Origin: Bacteroidota bacterium
Lineage (GTDB): Bacteria; Bacteroidota; Bacteroidia; B-17B0; Aurantibacillaceae
Length of the DNA: 64,000 bases
Direction of reading: 5' to 3'
Assembly (NCBI GenBank): GCA_016708845.1
Contig: JADJFB010000016.1
Location: forward strand, 62,001 to 126,000
In this document: piece by piece, positions 8,859 to 18,875 of the stretch
How the letters are laid out: the number at the start of each line of letters is the position of its first letter
Position numbering within the stretch: the stretch's first letter is position 1
Notes under the pieces: model-generated
The model's input: the letters and a program-made list of their open reading frames with translations, nothing else
Told to the model about the DNA's origin: nothing
Databases searched by the model: none
Made by a program: the position numbers and the translations under genes

Positions 8859-10307
8859 CTAAAGATCAACTAACGCCACCAACAATTTCTCAATCTTTAA
8901 TTTCATTTCTTTTGGCGAGCAATCGTAATTATTAAAGAGTACCGAAAAAGCTAATTCTTTTCCTGATTTTGTTTTCACATAACCACAATAGCCTCTTGCA
9001 CGATTAATATAACCAGTTTTCGCACGCATATTATTTTCAGCAAAGGTACCTTTGCATAAACTAGTCATGCTACCATTTTTTCCTGCAATTGGCAAGGAAG
9101 CATTAAATGCAGGATACATTAAGCTATCTCTGTAAATTTTTGATAATACCGTTGCCTGAATTTTAGTGGTAATACTATTTGCTCTTGATAAACCGCTTCC
9201 ATCAGCCATGTGTAGGCCTGATACATCAACGCCTCTGCCTTCCCAGTAGTTTTTTACAGCATCTATGCCGTTAGATGTGGTTCCTTGCTTTTTTGATTTA
9301 GCTGCTCCAATAGTATTTAATAAGCTTTCCGCATAATGGTTATTACTTTTAATATTTGTATAGTAAACTATTTTTTCAAGCTTTGGTGATTGATGCGTAT
9401 ATACTAATTGTTCGTTGCCTTTTAAAGTGCTTTGTTCTATAGTTAAAATTTCAACATCAGTAGTAGCTAAATTATTTTTTTGTAATTCTGATTGTAATTG
9501 ATTTTCAAAGTATAATGCTGGCTCTGGCATTTCGGCTTCTACTTCATAATGTGTTTTGTTTGGAGGAATCGTGCCTGTTACTTTTCTGTTGTAACCATTA
9601 GGGTCGCCAAATACAAAAGCATCATCTTCGGTTCCGGCTGATATAACATTAGATTGAATGGTCATTTTTTTTGCAAAGTAATTGGGTGATATACTTTCCA
9701 ATTCGGCGGATGTATTCAATGCACCACTATTATAAAATATCGAAAATTTATTATCACGGTAGGAAAGTCCATTTGCTCCAGCACCAAAATAATTCCCAAT
9801 ATCGCCCCAAATCCAAGTGCTTGGTATAGTATTATTAAAATAGGAGACATTTGCGATAATAGAACCATTTATTTTTTTGATATTTTTTGCTTTGATTTTC
9901 TCAAGAATGGGATTGAAAAAATCAACATCACTATTATAAAAATAAGAGGAGTTAAAAGAAGGGTCGCCGCTACCTTTGATTAATAAATTATTAGTAGACG
10001 TTCCTGAAGCGGAATCTATTTTTGTGAATGTGAAAAAATTAGTTTTATAGGTATAATCTTTCCCTAAAATCCCCAAAGCTGCCGAGGTAGTCATGATTTT
10101 CATCGTACTAGCGGGAATTAAAGCTATTTCCGAATTATATTCTTTTACAGTTTTTCCTGTTTGTGCCTCTAAAACACAAAAGCTGTAAGTGGCATGTTGC
10201 AAAGATTTATCTTTTTTATAGGATTCTAAAATTGCATCGATGGTATTTTGAGAATAAACACTAATTGAAAGAAAAGTACCTATTGTACAGACTATTAATT
10301 TTATCAT
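8859..10307 (-). CDS. dacB: D-alanyl-D-alanine carboxypeptidase/endopeptidase, PBP4 type (peptidase S13)
   Basis: 482 residues with a signal peptide (about 1-19, ending SVYSQ). All three penicillin-binding motifs are present: SxxK at Ser67-Lys70 (IPASTMKIM), SxN in KSNNHYAESLL (about residue 320) and KTG in RAKTGYINRARG (about residue 425). The large insertion between the first two motifs is normal for class C low-mass PBPs. It trims or cleaves peptidoglycan cross-links in the periplasm. It is monocistronic and divergent from trmN6. Confidence 0.95.
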   Translation of the reverse strand: MIKLIVCTIGTFLSISVYSQNTIDAILESYKKDKSLQHATYSFCVLEAQTGKTVKEYNSEIALIPASTMKIMTTSAALGILGKDYTYKTNFFTFTKIDSASGTSTNNLLIKGSGDPSFNSSYFYNSDVDFFNPILEKIKAKNIKKINGSIIANVSYFNNTIPSTWIWGDIGNYFGAGANGLSYRDNKFSIFYNSGALNTSAELESISPNYFAKKMTIQSNVISAGTEDDAFVFGDPNGYNRKVTGTIPPNKTHYEVEAEMPEPALYFENQLQSELQKNNLATTDVEILTIEQSTLKGNEQLVYTHQSPKLEKIVYYTNIKSNNHYAESLLNTIGAAKSKKQGTTSNGIDAVKNYWEGRGVDVSGLHMADGSGLSRANSITTKIQATVLSKIYRDSLMYPAFNASLPIAGKNGSMTSLCKGTFAENNMRAKTGYINRARGYCGYVKTKSGKELAFSVLFNNYDCSPKEMKLKIEKLLVALVDL

Positions 10308-10412
10308 TGCAATTGTTAATTTGTTATAAAATTAATTCCTTAACTTAAATAAAACTTTATACTTTCATTTTTGTTTTTAACTTTATACAACTCAAAACGC
10401 TAAACATGGTTT

Positions 10413-11129
10413 ATGCCCAATACGTCGTTCGCTTTTAAACAGTTTATTGTCAAGCAAGATAGGTGCGCTATGAAAGTAGGTACTGATGCAGTTTTGCTTG
10501 GGGCTTGGGTTTTGCCAAATGGCAGCAAACACATTTTAGATATTGGAACTGGTACAGGTGTTATTGCCTTAATGCTTGCTCAAAAAACACAAGCTCATAT
10601 TGATGCGATTGATATTGATGAAGAGGCTTTTTTACAGGCCAAACAAAACGCATTAGATAGTAAGTTTTCTAGTCAAATTACGGTTACTCAAACTTCTTTA
10701 CAGCACTATTCTAAAGAAAGTACTCAAAAATATAATTTGATTGTTACCAATCCGCCTTATTTTGAACAGTCGCTTAAATCCTCTGACGAACAGCGCTCAC
10801 ATGCCCGACACGCCGACGTATTACCGTTTGAAGAGTTATTGGATGGCGTTTTAAAATTATTGGATGAAAAAGGTAAATTTTGCCTTATTTTACCAACTTT
10901 AGAAGCAATTAAGTTTAGAGCATTAGCCGAAAAAAGAGGGCTTCATTTATCTAAATTATTACGAGTAAAATCTAGAATAGATAAGGATACTGATAAACGC
11001 CATTTGATGCAATTTGAGGTAAAACCTACTGAATTTTCCGAGAAAACAATAGCTATTGAGCTTGAAGAAAGACACCAATACACTGATGATTACAAGGATT
11101 TAACCAAAGATTATTACATTAATTTTTGA
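10413..11129 (+). CDS. trmN6: tRNA1(Val) (adenine(37)-N6)-methyltransferase
   Basis: 238 residues. The SAM-binding motif ILDIGTGTGVIALMLAQ and the N6-adenine catalytic motif VTNPPYF, followed by SSDEQRSHARH, match YfiC/TrmN6. The N-terminal FKQFIVKQDRCAMKVGTDAVLLGAW is also characteristic. It methylates A37 of valine tRNA. An overlapping ATG at 10405 is in another frame, so 10413 is the start. It is followed by a separately promoted TPR gene. Confidence 0.92.
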   Translation: MPNTSFAFKQFIVKQDRCAMKVGTDAVLLGAWVLPNGSKHILDIGTGTGVIALMLAQKTQAHIDAIDIDEEAFLQAKQNALDSKFSSQITVTQTSLQHYSKESTQKYNLIVTNPPYFEQSLKSSDEQRSHARHADVLPFEELLDGVLKLLDEKGKFCLILPTLEAIKFRALAEKRGLHLSKLLRVKSRIDKDTDKRHLMQFEVKPTEFSEKTIAIELEERHQYTDDYKDLTKDYYINF

Positions 11130-11137
11130 TAAAATAA

Positions 11138-11169
11138 TTGTCATTTTTTCATTTATTTTCCTATCTTTA
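11138..11169 (+). promoter_or_regulatory. Bacteroidota-type promoter upstream of the TPR gene
   Basis: TTG (11138-11140), a 21-bp spacer and TATCTTTA (11162-11169) fit the Bacteroidota -33/-7 arrangement. The ATG of the TPR gene follows 20 bp after the -7 box. Confidence 0.5.
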
Positions 11170-11189
11170 AAACATTAAGAAATTTATCT

Positions 11190-12239
11190 ATGCAAAAAAT
11201 TGTATTAGTATGTCTTGGCTTTTTATGTTTAAACGCATCGGCTCAAGACACCGTAAAAGTAAAAACTGCTTTAACTACAGAACAAGAAGCTGAAAACGCT
11301 TATAATGTTGGTTTAGAGTATATGGGTAAAAAAGATTACAACATGGCAATCGAACAATTTTCGAAGGCTATTTCTTTTAAACCAAATTTTGATAAGGCTT
11401 TTTGTAGTCGTGGCTTTGCCAGATATGAATCTAAAACCTTTGATGCTTCTATTGAAGACTATAATAAAGCATTGGGTGTAAATCCCTTAAATGTGGATGC
11501 CATGTTTGGGAAAGCACAAAGTTTTTATGCCATCAATAAAAAGGATTCTTGTGTGAGTTATCTAAGTAAAACCGTTTTTATAGATGACAAATATGCAAAA
11601 GCGTATTATTTAAGCGGACAAATTAATTTTGAACAGGGCGACTATAAATATGCCGTTACTGAATACGACAGAGCTATTGCTGCTAAATCAGATTATGCTT
11701 ATGCTTATAATGATAGAGCTTCTGCAAAAAAAATGTTAGGGGATGAAACAGGTGCTATTGCTGATTATGAAAAAGCTGTTTCGATTGATAATAAATTGTT
11801 TTTCACATACAATAACTTAGGTTCTTGTAAACGTAATAAAGGTGATAATGCTGGAGCTATTGAAGCTTATAACAAAGCCATTGCCTTAAAAGCCGATTAT
11901 TATATTGCTTTAAACAATAGAGGAACTGCTAAATTAAATATGAATGATTTTGCAGGAGCTGTTTCTGATTTTGATGCAGCTTTGAAACAAAAACCTAATT
12001 ATACATTAGCTATGAATAATATGGCTTCTGTTTATATTAAGAAAAAAGATTATAAGGCAGCTACAGAATGGGCTAATAAAGCCATTCAGGCTGATGCAAA
12101 ATTAGGCGCTGCTTATGTTAATAGAGGAATTGCTAAACAAATGTTGAAAGATGAAGAAGGCGCTTGTGCAGATTGGAAAAAAGCAGCGGAGTTTGGCGCT
12201 GCAGAAGGAAAACGTTATACATCTGGTTTCTGCGACTAA
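11190..12239 (+). CDS. Exported tetratricopeptide-repeat protein
   Basis: 349 residues. Signal peptide residues 1-18 (LGFLCLNASAQ). From about residue 30 to 340 the sequence is a regular array of roughly nine 34-residue TPRs (for example AYNDRASAKKMLGDETGAIADYEKA and ALNNRGTAKLNMNDFAGAVSDFDAA). It is likely a periplasmic scaffold. It ends 41 bp before the start of the PorE-like gene, so the two are probably cotranscribed and may work together at the envelope. No enzymatic domain is visible. Confidence 0.88.
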   Translation: MQKIVLVCLGFLCLNASAQDTVKVKTALTTEQEAENAYNVGLEYMGKKDYNMAIEQFSKAISFKPNFDKAFCSRGFARYESKTFDASIEDYNKALGVNPLNVDAMFGKAQSFYAINKKDSCVSYLSKTVFIDDKYAKAYYLSGQINFEQGDYKYAVTEYDRAIAAKSDYAYAYNDRASAKKMLGDETGAIADYEKAVSIDNKLFFTYNNLGSCKRNKGDNAGAIEAYNKAIALKADYYIALNNRGTAKLNMNDFAGAVSDFDAALKQKPNYTLAMNNMASVYIKKKDYKAATEWANKAIQADAKLGAAYVNRGIAKQMLKDEEGACADWKKAAEFGAAEGKRYTSGFCD

Positions 12240-12280
12240 TCAATCATTCAAAAGAATATTCATTCATACCAATAAAGAAT

Positions 12281-14433
12281 ATGAACACATTATATAAAAT
12301 AGCAGCAATTTTTCTTTTCACAAGTTCTGTTGCGTTAGCCCAAAATATTGAATTCGAAAAATCTAACTTTCCTGATAAAAAGGATCAATTAAAAGAAGCG
12401 AAAAGAAGTTTAGAAGATGGAAAAGATGCGTTTTCATTAGGTAAAAAAGAGTACGATTTCGTATTAGAAGGATACGTTAGTAAAAATAAATATTATCCTG
12501 TGAGTCGTAAAGATTATCAACGTGCGGGTGATATTTATTTTAAACAAGCCCAACCCTTATTAGCAAAAGCTCAGGATTTTAATCCTAATAATGCGGAGTT
12601 AAATTATATGCTGGGTGTTATTAGTTTTAACTTAAATCCTCAATCAGATAATGGGGCTAAATATTTGGAAAAAGCTTTATCCTTAAACGACCCTAAGTTG
12701 CCAGAAGATTTAACCTATTTTTTAGGTTGGGCTTGTCAGTTTCAGTTAAAGTGGGATGATGCTATTAAGTATTATCAAATGCAATTAACTATTTTGAATA
12801 AAGATGCGAAAGGCAACGCTGCAGCCATTGAAGATGTAAATAAAAAAATGGCAGAGTGTAAAGTAGGAAAAAAAGAAACAGCAAATCCTCAACGTGTGTT
12901 TGTAGATAATTTAGGCACTAATATCAATACGTCTTATCCTGAATATAGTGCCTTTATTTCTGCCGATGAATCAATGATGGTATTAACAGCTCGTAGAGAA
13001 AATTCAACCGGTGGGAAATTAGATGAAGGTGATAGTTGGCCTTTTGAAGATTTGTACCAATCATTTAAAGTAAATGGAAAATGGACGCCTGCACAAAATT
13101 TCGGTCCTTTAGTAAATAGTCCTGAACATGATGCAACAGCTGGATTATCAAGCGACGGAACGACCATGTTTATCTTTAAATATAAAGAAAAAGATGGGGG
13201 AGATATTTATATGAGTAATTTAAATGGAAATACGTGGTCGAAGCCTGAGCATTTAAATAAAAATATTAACTCTAAATGGCATGAGTCTTCTGTGAGTTTA
13301 TCTTATGATGCAAAGCGTTTGTATTTTATTAGTGATAGGGAAGGCAATATGGGTGCAGGTGATATGTATTATTCTGATAAAGATGCAAAAGGAGATTGGG
13401 GTACTGCCATGAATGCTGGTCCTGATTTGAATACCAAGTATGGCGAAGAAGGTGTTTTTATTCATCCTGATGGAAAAACCATTTACTTCAGTTCTAAAGG
13501 ACATGGCACCATGGGAGGTTGTGATATTTTTAAATCAACTTTTGAAAATGGTAAATGGGGTGTGCCTCAAAATTTAGGTTATCCAATTAACGGACCAGAT
13601 GATGATGTGTTTTTTGTAATCAGTGGTAGTGGAAATCACGGTTATTTTGCGTCTTCAAAACAAGGAGGATATGGTGATAAGGATATTTATAAAATTACAT
13701 TTTTAGGTCCTGAAAAACCTCCAGTGGTAATGAACGAAGATAATTTATTAGCTAGTGTTGCAGCGCCAGTAAGCGAATTTAAAGCAGAGAAAATTGTAAG
13801 CTCAGGACCTAAAATGACGATTTTAAAAGGCGTTATTTCTGATGCTAAAACTTATAATTTATTGGAAGCAACTATTGAATTAATTGATAATACGTTAAAT
13901 GATGTTATTGCAACTTTTAAATCTAATAGTACAACAGGTAAATATTTAGTGTCTTTACCATCAGGTAAAAACTACGGTATTGCTGTTAAAAAAGATGGTT
14001 ATTTATTTCACTCAGAAAACTTCGATTTAAAAGCATCTGAAGAATTTCAAGAGGTTGAAAAAAATATTGCTTTAAAACAAATTGAAGTTGGACAATCTAT
14101 TGTCTTAAAAAATATTTTCTTTGACTTTGATAAAGCTACGATTCGCCCTGAATCTGCGAATGAATTAGATCGTTTAATTAAATTATTAACAGAAAATCCA
14201 ACTTTAAAAATTGAATTAGGAAGTCATACTGATAGTAAAGGTAGCGATGATTATAACCAAAAATTATCTCAATCTCGTTCTCAATCTGTTGTAACTTATT
14301 TAATTGGAAAGGTATAGCAACTGACAGATTAGTGGCTAAAGGATATGGCGGAACGGTTCCAGTAGCAACTAACGATACAGATGCTGGTCGTCAAGAAAAT
14401 AGAAGAACAGAATTTAAAATTTTGAGTAAATAA
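12281..14433 (+). CDS. PorE-like OmpA-family protein (TPR, PD40 propeller, CRD, OmpA), frameshifted near the 3' end
   Basis: I start at ATG 12281, which begins a signal peptide (ending SVALAQ); a longer frame from 12164 overlaps the TPR gene and lacks it. The order is TPR-like helices (about 80-190), a PD40/WD40-like propeller (about 220-460; ESSVSLSYDAKRLYFISDREGNMG, GKTIYFSSKGHGTMGGCDIFKS), a carboxypeptidase-regulatory-like domain (about 510-580) and a C-terminal OmpA domain (NIFFDFDKATIRPES, LGSHTDSKGSDDYNQKLSQSR). This is the architecture of the T9SS component PorE and its paralogues. The frame breaks at about 14312 (GGAAAGG, one A missing); with it restored the end reads DRLVAKGYGG to NRRTEFKILSK, stop at 14433. 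Unlike PorE there is no lipobox cysteine, so it may be a paralogue. Confidence 0.85.
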
Positions 14434-14438
14434 CTCAA

Positions 14439-15674
14439 ATGTTTCGTCGCGCTTGGGAGTATATCTCCTCAATTGGTATTCAGCCCGAATACGATGATAT
14501 TTTAGTAAGCGTATTACGCTAACTAATCGTTTTAGTGTTGTTGCTATTTTAGTTTTTTTATTTAGTGGCATTAATAATATTTTTTTAGGAGATTTATTTT
14601 CAGGTTTATTGATTGAATGTTTAGTAGGCGTTTGTTTTTTAGGCTTTTACTTTAATAAATTGCAATACCATCGATTTGCCATTTCGTTTATTTTTATAAC
14701 CGTTAGTTTAGCTATTTTTTATTTTGATTCTTATTCTGGTATTTTGTCTGGCACGTATTTGTATCATTTTCCTTTGATTTTAGCTATAGCCTTTATATTT
14801 GATATGAGAGAAGATAAAAGGCTAATGTTATTTCATATTTTGTTAATCATTGCTTTTTTATCCATCAACGTTATTACACATGCTGAATTGTTTAGAGTAC
14901 TTTTTAACAGATGAAAAGCGGTCTCAAATGTTTATGTTTAATTTAATATTTAGCGCATCTGCTGTTGGGTTCTTTGTATATATTATGATTCAAAATAACT
15001 TAAAAGAGAGCTATTTATATATTCAACGAATTGAAGAGAGGCGTCAATCAGAGAAAGCAGTTAAGGAAGCACTGGACGAGAAAAATATTCTGATATCCGA
15101 ATTACATCATCGTGTAAAAAATAATTTAGCTATTATTTCAGGTTTATTTAGTTTAAAAATAAACGATGATTTACATGAAGATGCTAAAAATGTATTGCTG
15201 GAAAGCAGAAATAGGGTGCGTTCGATGGCTTTAATTCATAATCGTTTGTATAAAAGTGATAACATGACTAATGTAAATTTTGAAGAATATGCTAAAGAGT
15301 TAATATCAGAAATTAGTGCTTCTTATCCAGCAGTGGCTAATTCTGTAAAAATAGATACCGATATAAAAAATGTATCCATTAATATTAACTCAGCAATCCC
15401 TTGTGGTCTAATATTAAACGAATTACTGACGAACGCCTATAAACATGCGTTTAGAGATAAGACAAATGGACACATTAACGTGTCTTTTATAAACGATAAT
15501 AACGCAATTGTTATGCGTGTGGAAGATAATGGAGTGGGCTTGCCTGAAGATTACAAACAAAAACAATCTTTGGGAGTAACGGTGATAGAGTCTTTAAGTG
15601 AACAATTAGATGGTTCTTTTAATTTTTCAAACAATAACGGCACTTGTTTTGAATTAAGGTTTAAGTATAATTAA
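14439..15674 (+). CDS. Membrane histidine kinase, HisKA_2 type, two frameshifts
   Basis: ATG at 14439 starts MFRRAWEYISSIGIQPEYDD. One T is missing near 14505-14508 and one T is extra near 14900; correcting both gives a single protein of about 410 residues. It has an N-terminal soluble segment, five to six membrane segments, a short coiled coil (YIQRIEERRQSEKAVKEALDEK), then the HisKA_2 dimerisation/phosphoacceptor helix SELHHRVKNNLAIISGL and a HATPase_c domain (LNELLTNAYKHAF, VEDNGVGLPED, SLGVTVIESLSEQLDG). Such kinases usually signal to LytTR or orphan regulators. No regulator is adjacent. It starts 5 bp after the OmpA gene and probably shares its transcript. Confidence 0.82.
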
Positions 15675-15706
15675 CCCGTTTTATTCCTGTAATTATTAAA
15701 TTACTG

Positions 15707-15832
15707 CATACGTTGGTAAAGGTGCGGCTGGTTTTGCCAATTCGGTGCGAACTGCCATTTTTTCGTTGGCACTGCGCAGGCTTTTGGGAGAAAATTGCAG
15801 TTGGCAATGTTTCTTCTTTTTGTCGAGGAAAA
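15707..15832. repeat. Intergenic dispersed repeat, copy B
   Basis: This copy contains CGTTGGTAAAGGTGCGGCTGG, then GCGAACTGCCATTTT, then AAAATTGCAGTTGGCAATG and a T-rich tail, in the same order as 8757-8851. AACTGCCATTTT and AAAATTGCAGTT pair with one mismatch, giving a 12-bp hairpin with a loop of about 30 bases. It follows the histidine kinase stop. A 61-codon minus frame crosses it but has no homologue I know and I do not call it. Confidence 0.6.
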
Positions 15833-15906
15833 AGCAGATAATACATTTTTTAACTCAAATAATTAAATTTTAACAGTATTTTAATATAAACTACCCCAAT
15901 AAATTA

Positions 15907-15934
15907 TTGATTTAACAGTTTCTTAGTATCTTCG
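15907..15934 (+). promoter_or_regulatory. Promoter of the AsmA-like gene
   Basis: TTG (15907-15909), a 17-bp spacer and TATCTTCG (15927-15934) match the Bacteroidota promoter pattern with one deviation. The start codon is 28 bp further on. Confidence 0.5.
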
Positions 15935-15962
15935 TCAATATAAATAGCATATCAAAAAAATT

Positions 15963-18788
15963 ATGAGCACAGAACAACCTAAACAAAAGAAAAGTCTATT
16001 AAAGCGAATTTTAAAATGGACTGGTATTTCATTTTTACTATTGTTAATTTTAGTAATTGCAGCACCTTTTATCTTTAAGGATAAACTGGTTCAAATTGTA
16101 AAAGAGGAAGCCAATAAAAATTTAAATGCAAAAGTTGATTTTGGTGAATTTGATTTGACTTTGTTTAGCTCGTTCCCTGATTTTAGATTTAAAATTCAGA
16201 AGGTAAGCGTGGTTAATATTGAACCATTTAAAGGGGATACATTAGCATATATTAAAGAATTATCTTTTGATTTGAACATTAAGAGTGTGATTAGTGGCGA
16301 TAAATATCAAATCAATTCTTTGATAATTGATGAGCCACAAATTAATGGTATTGTAATGGCAGATGGTAAAGCCAATTGGGATATTGCAAAGGCAAGTACC
16401 GATACAGCTGCTGTTGAACCTGCAGATACGAGTGCAACTAAATTCGCATTAAAATTAAAATCTCTACAAATTAAACATGCAAATATTACTTACAATGATA
16501 TGCAAGGTAATATGAGCGCGGCTTTAAAAGATATGAATTATACCTTGAGCGGAGATTTTACCCAAGATAATTTTATTTTAAGTAATTTATTGGAGATTGC
16601 CGAACTTTCTTATAACATGGGAGGAGTTGGTTACTTAACCAAAGCTAAAACGCGCTTTAAGGCAGATTTAGATATGGATATGCCAAACATGAAATTTACC
16701 TTTAAAGAAAATGAATTTGATTTAAATGAGTTAGGATTAACTTTTGATGGATTTGTTTCGATGCCTAAAGATGATATTGGAATGGATTTAAAATTTGCCG
16801 CTAAGCAAACTGAATTCAAATCTATTTTATCTTTAATACCAAGTGTATATTCTAAAGATTTTGCTAGTGTGAAAACAGAAGGTAAATTAAAGTTAGATGG
16901 TATGGCAAAAGGAACCATGCATTCGAGTGCAGATGGAAAAAGCGATACTTATCCAAGCTTTGAAGTTAATTTAGGAATTGCCAATGCGATGTTTAAATAT
17001 CCTTCTTTGCCAAAATCGGTAAACAATATTAATATTGATGTGCATGTGGAGAATAAAAAAGATTATTTAGATGCAACAGTCATTGACGTGAATAAATTTC
17101 ATTTAGAAATGGCAGGAAATCCAATTAATATGTGGGCACATGTTAAAACACCAATCTCTGACCCAGATTTAGCAGCCGAAATAAAAGGAGTCATCAATTT
17201 AGCGTCGGTAAAAGAATTTATACCAATGGAAGCTGGAGATGAAATGAGCGGGGTGGTAACAGCAGATATAGCAGCAGCTGGCAGAATGAGCAGTATTGAT
17301 AAAAAAGAATACGATAAATTTAAAATGAATGGTAGTTTGGCAATTGATAAAATGAACTACAAAACAACTACTTTGCCTTATGCCGTGATGTTGAATTCAA
17401 TGAAATTGAATTTCACCAATCAGTTTGTGGAGTTAGCTGCCTTTGATGCCTTAATGGGTAAATCGGATGTTAAGGCAAGCGGGAAGATTGATAATTTTAT
17501 GCAATACATTTTTAAAGACTCTTTAATTGTTGGCCATTTTAATGTACAATCTAATTTAATGGATTTAAATGAATTAATGGCTTCTTCAGGACCGACAACC
17601 GCAGCACAACCAGCGGCTGCAGATACTGCAGCGATGACCGTTGCAGAGGTGCCGGGAAATATTGATTTTGTTTTGAATGCCAATATTACCAAGTTATTGT
17701 ATGATAATTTAGTAATTGATAACATGAATGGTAATATCGAAATTAAAAAACGTAAAGTAGATATGACTAACTTGAACTTAGGTTTGTTAGGTGGTAAAGT
17801 ATTAATGAATGGTTATTACGAAACAACCAATCCTAAAAAACCAAGCGTTGATTTAAGTTTTAAAGTAGAAAATTTTGATATTCAAAAAACATTTGCTGCA
17901 TTTAATACAGTTCAAAAAATTGCGCCAATTGGACAATATTCTAAAGGGATGTTTACAGCTACTTTAGAAAACTTTAAAGCTGATTTAGATCAAACAATGT
18001 CGCCAATATTATCAACTTTGCATGGTAATGGTGTATTTAAAACGAGTAGCGTAACGGTTGGTGGTTTCCCGGCATTTGTAAAATTAGGCGAAGCATTAAA
18101 AATTGAGCAATTAAAAAACTTGAACATCCAAAATGTAATGGCTGAATATGAGTTTAAAGATGGCAGAGTAAATTTACGTAATCCAGTAAAAGTAAAAATT
18201 GATAAGATTGATGCAGAAATTACTGGTTCTACAGGCTTTGATCAAACCATTGATTATAATTGGAAAATGACTGTGCCAACAGAGATGTTTGGTGCACAAG
18301 CAAATAATATGGTTGCTGGTTTATTAGGACAAGCTAGTTCTGCTATTGGTACAACGGTTAGTATGCCTAAAACAGTGAAGGTAAATGTAGGATTTGGCGG
18401 AACTGTTATGAAACCAACTGTTAAAACAGGTACTAAAGCAGGTGAAGCAGGAGCAAGTGTGAAAGACCAAGCGGTTACTGCGATAAAAGACAAAGCAAAC
18501 GAAGAGGCTCAAAAAATATTAGCAGATGCACAAGCGCAGGTAGAAAAATTAAAAGCCGATGCGAAAGTAGCTTCAGATAAACTAAAAGCAGAAGGTTACG
18601 CTGCAGCTGATAAACAAGTGGAGGATGTAAAAAACCCAATAGCAAAAATTGCTGCTAAAAAAGCTGCAGAAGTAGCGAAGAAAGAAGTAGACAAACAGGC
18701 ACAAAAAGTTTTGGATGAAGCAGAAGTGCGTAGCCAAAAAATATTAGAAGACGCTAAAGCGAGAAGTGCAGCAGAGGCTGCAAAGTAA
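15963..18788 (+). CDS. AsmA-like giant envelope protein with C-terminal coiled coil
   Basis: 941 residues. A positively charged start (KQKKSLLKRILKW) precedes one membrane segment (about 17-38), so the body is periplasmic. The next segment, NLNAKVDFGEFDLTLFSSFPDF, is the AsmA-type N-terminus, and repeated beta-strand motifs (VDMTNLNLGLLGGKVLMNGYYE, GNGVFKTSSVTVGGFP) form the AsmA/DUF748-like body. Such proteins are thought to move phospholipids to the outer membrane. The last 120 residues switch to an Ala/Lys/Glu-rich heptad-like coiled coil (EEAQKILADAQAQVEKLKA), unusual for the family. It is monocistronic: own promoter and a strong terminator behind it. Confidence 0.85.
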   Translation: MSTEQPKQKKSLLKRILKWTGISFLLLLILVIAAPFIFKDKLVQIVKEEANKNLNAKVDFGEFDLTLFSSFPDFRFKIQKVSVVNIEPFKGDTLAYIKELSFDLNIKSVISGDKYQINSLIIDEPQINGIVMADGKANWDIAKASTDTAAVEPADTSATKFALKLKSLQIKHANITYNDMQGNMSAALKDMNYTLSGDFTQDNFILSNLLEIAELSYNMGGVGYLTKAKTRFKADLDMDMPNMKFTFKENEFDLNELGLTFDGFVSMPKDDIGMDLKFAAKQTEFKSILSLIPSVYSKDFASVKTEGKLKLDGMAKGTMHSSADGKSDTYPSFEVNLGIANAMFKYPSLPKSVNNINIDVHVENKKDYLDATVIDVNKFHLEMAGNPINMWAHVKTPISDPDLAAEIKGVINLASVKEFIPMEAGDEMSGVVTADIAAAGRMSSIDKKEYDKFKMNGSLAIDKMNYKTTTLPYAVMLNSMKLNFTNQFVELAAFDALMGKSDVKASGKIDNFMQYIFKDSLIVGHFNVQSNLMDLNELMASSGPTTAAQPAAADTAAMTVAEVPGNIDFVLNANITKLLYDNLVIDNMNGNIEIKKRKVDMTNLNLGLLGGKVLMNGYYETTNPKKPSVDLSFKVENFDIQKTFAAFNTVQKIAPIGQYSKGMFTATLENFKADLDQTMSPILSTLHGNGVFKTSSVTVGGFPAFVKLGEALKIEQLKNLNIQNVMAEYEFKDGRVNLRNPVKVKIDKIDAEITGSTGFDQTIDYNWKMTVPTEMFGAQANNMVAGLLGQASSAIGTTVSMPKTVKVNVGFGGTVMKPTVKTGTKAGEAGASVKDQAVTAIKDKANEEAQKILADAQAQVEKLKADAKVASDKLKAEGYAAADKQVEDVKNPIAKIAAKKAAEVAKKEVDKQAQKVLDEAEVRSQKILEDAKARSAAEAAK

Positions 18789-18792
18789 ATTT

Positions 18793-18824
18793 AATAGGCG
18801 CTACATTGTAGCGCCTATTTTGTT
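18793..18824 (+). terminator. Rho-independent terminator after the AsmA-like gene
   Basis: A perfect 12-bp stem, AATAGGCGCTAC / GTAGCGCCTATT (18793-18804 and 18808-18819), with a 3-base loop and a T-rich tail, begins 4 bp after the stop codon. Confidence 0.9.
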
Positions 18825-18875
18825 AGTTAAAACAAGATTGTCGCTTTTTTGTTGGGTAAAACTAAGTAGCAGTTT

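Noticed and set aside
12164..12280. N-terminal extension of the PorE-like protein
   Set aside because: It overlaps the TPR gene in another frame, and the signal peptide starts at 12281.
15661..15846. 61-codon minus-strand frame over the intergenic repeat
   Set aside because: Its translation is made of repeat sequence and has no sign of coding selection; copy A has no equivalent frame.
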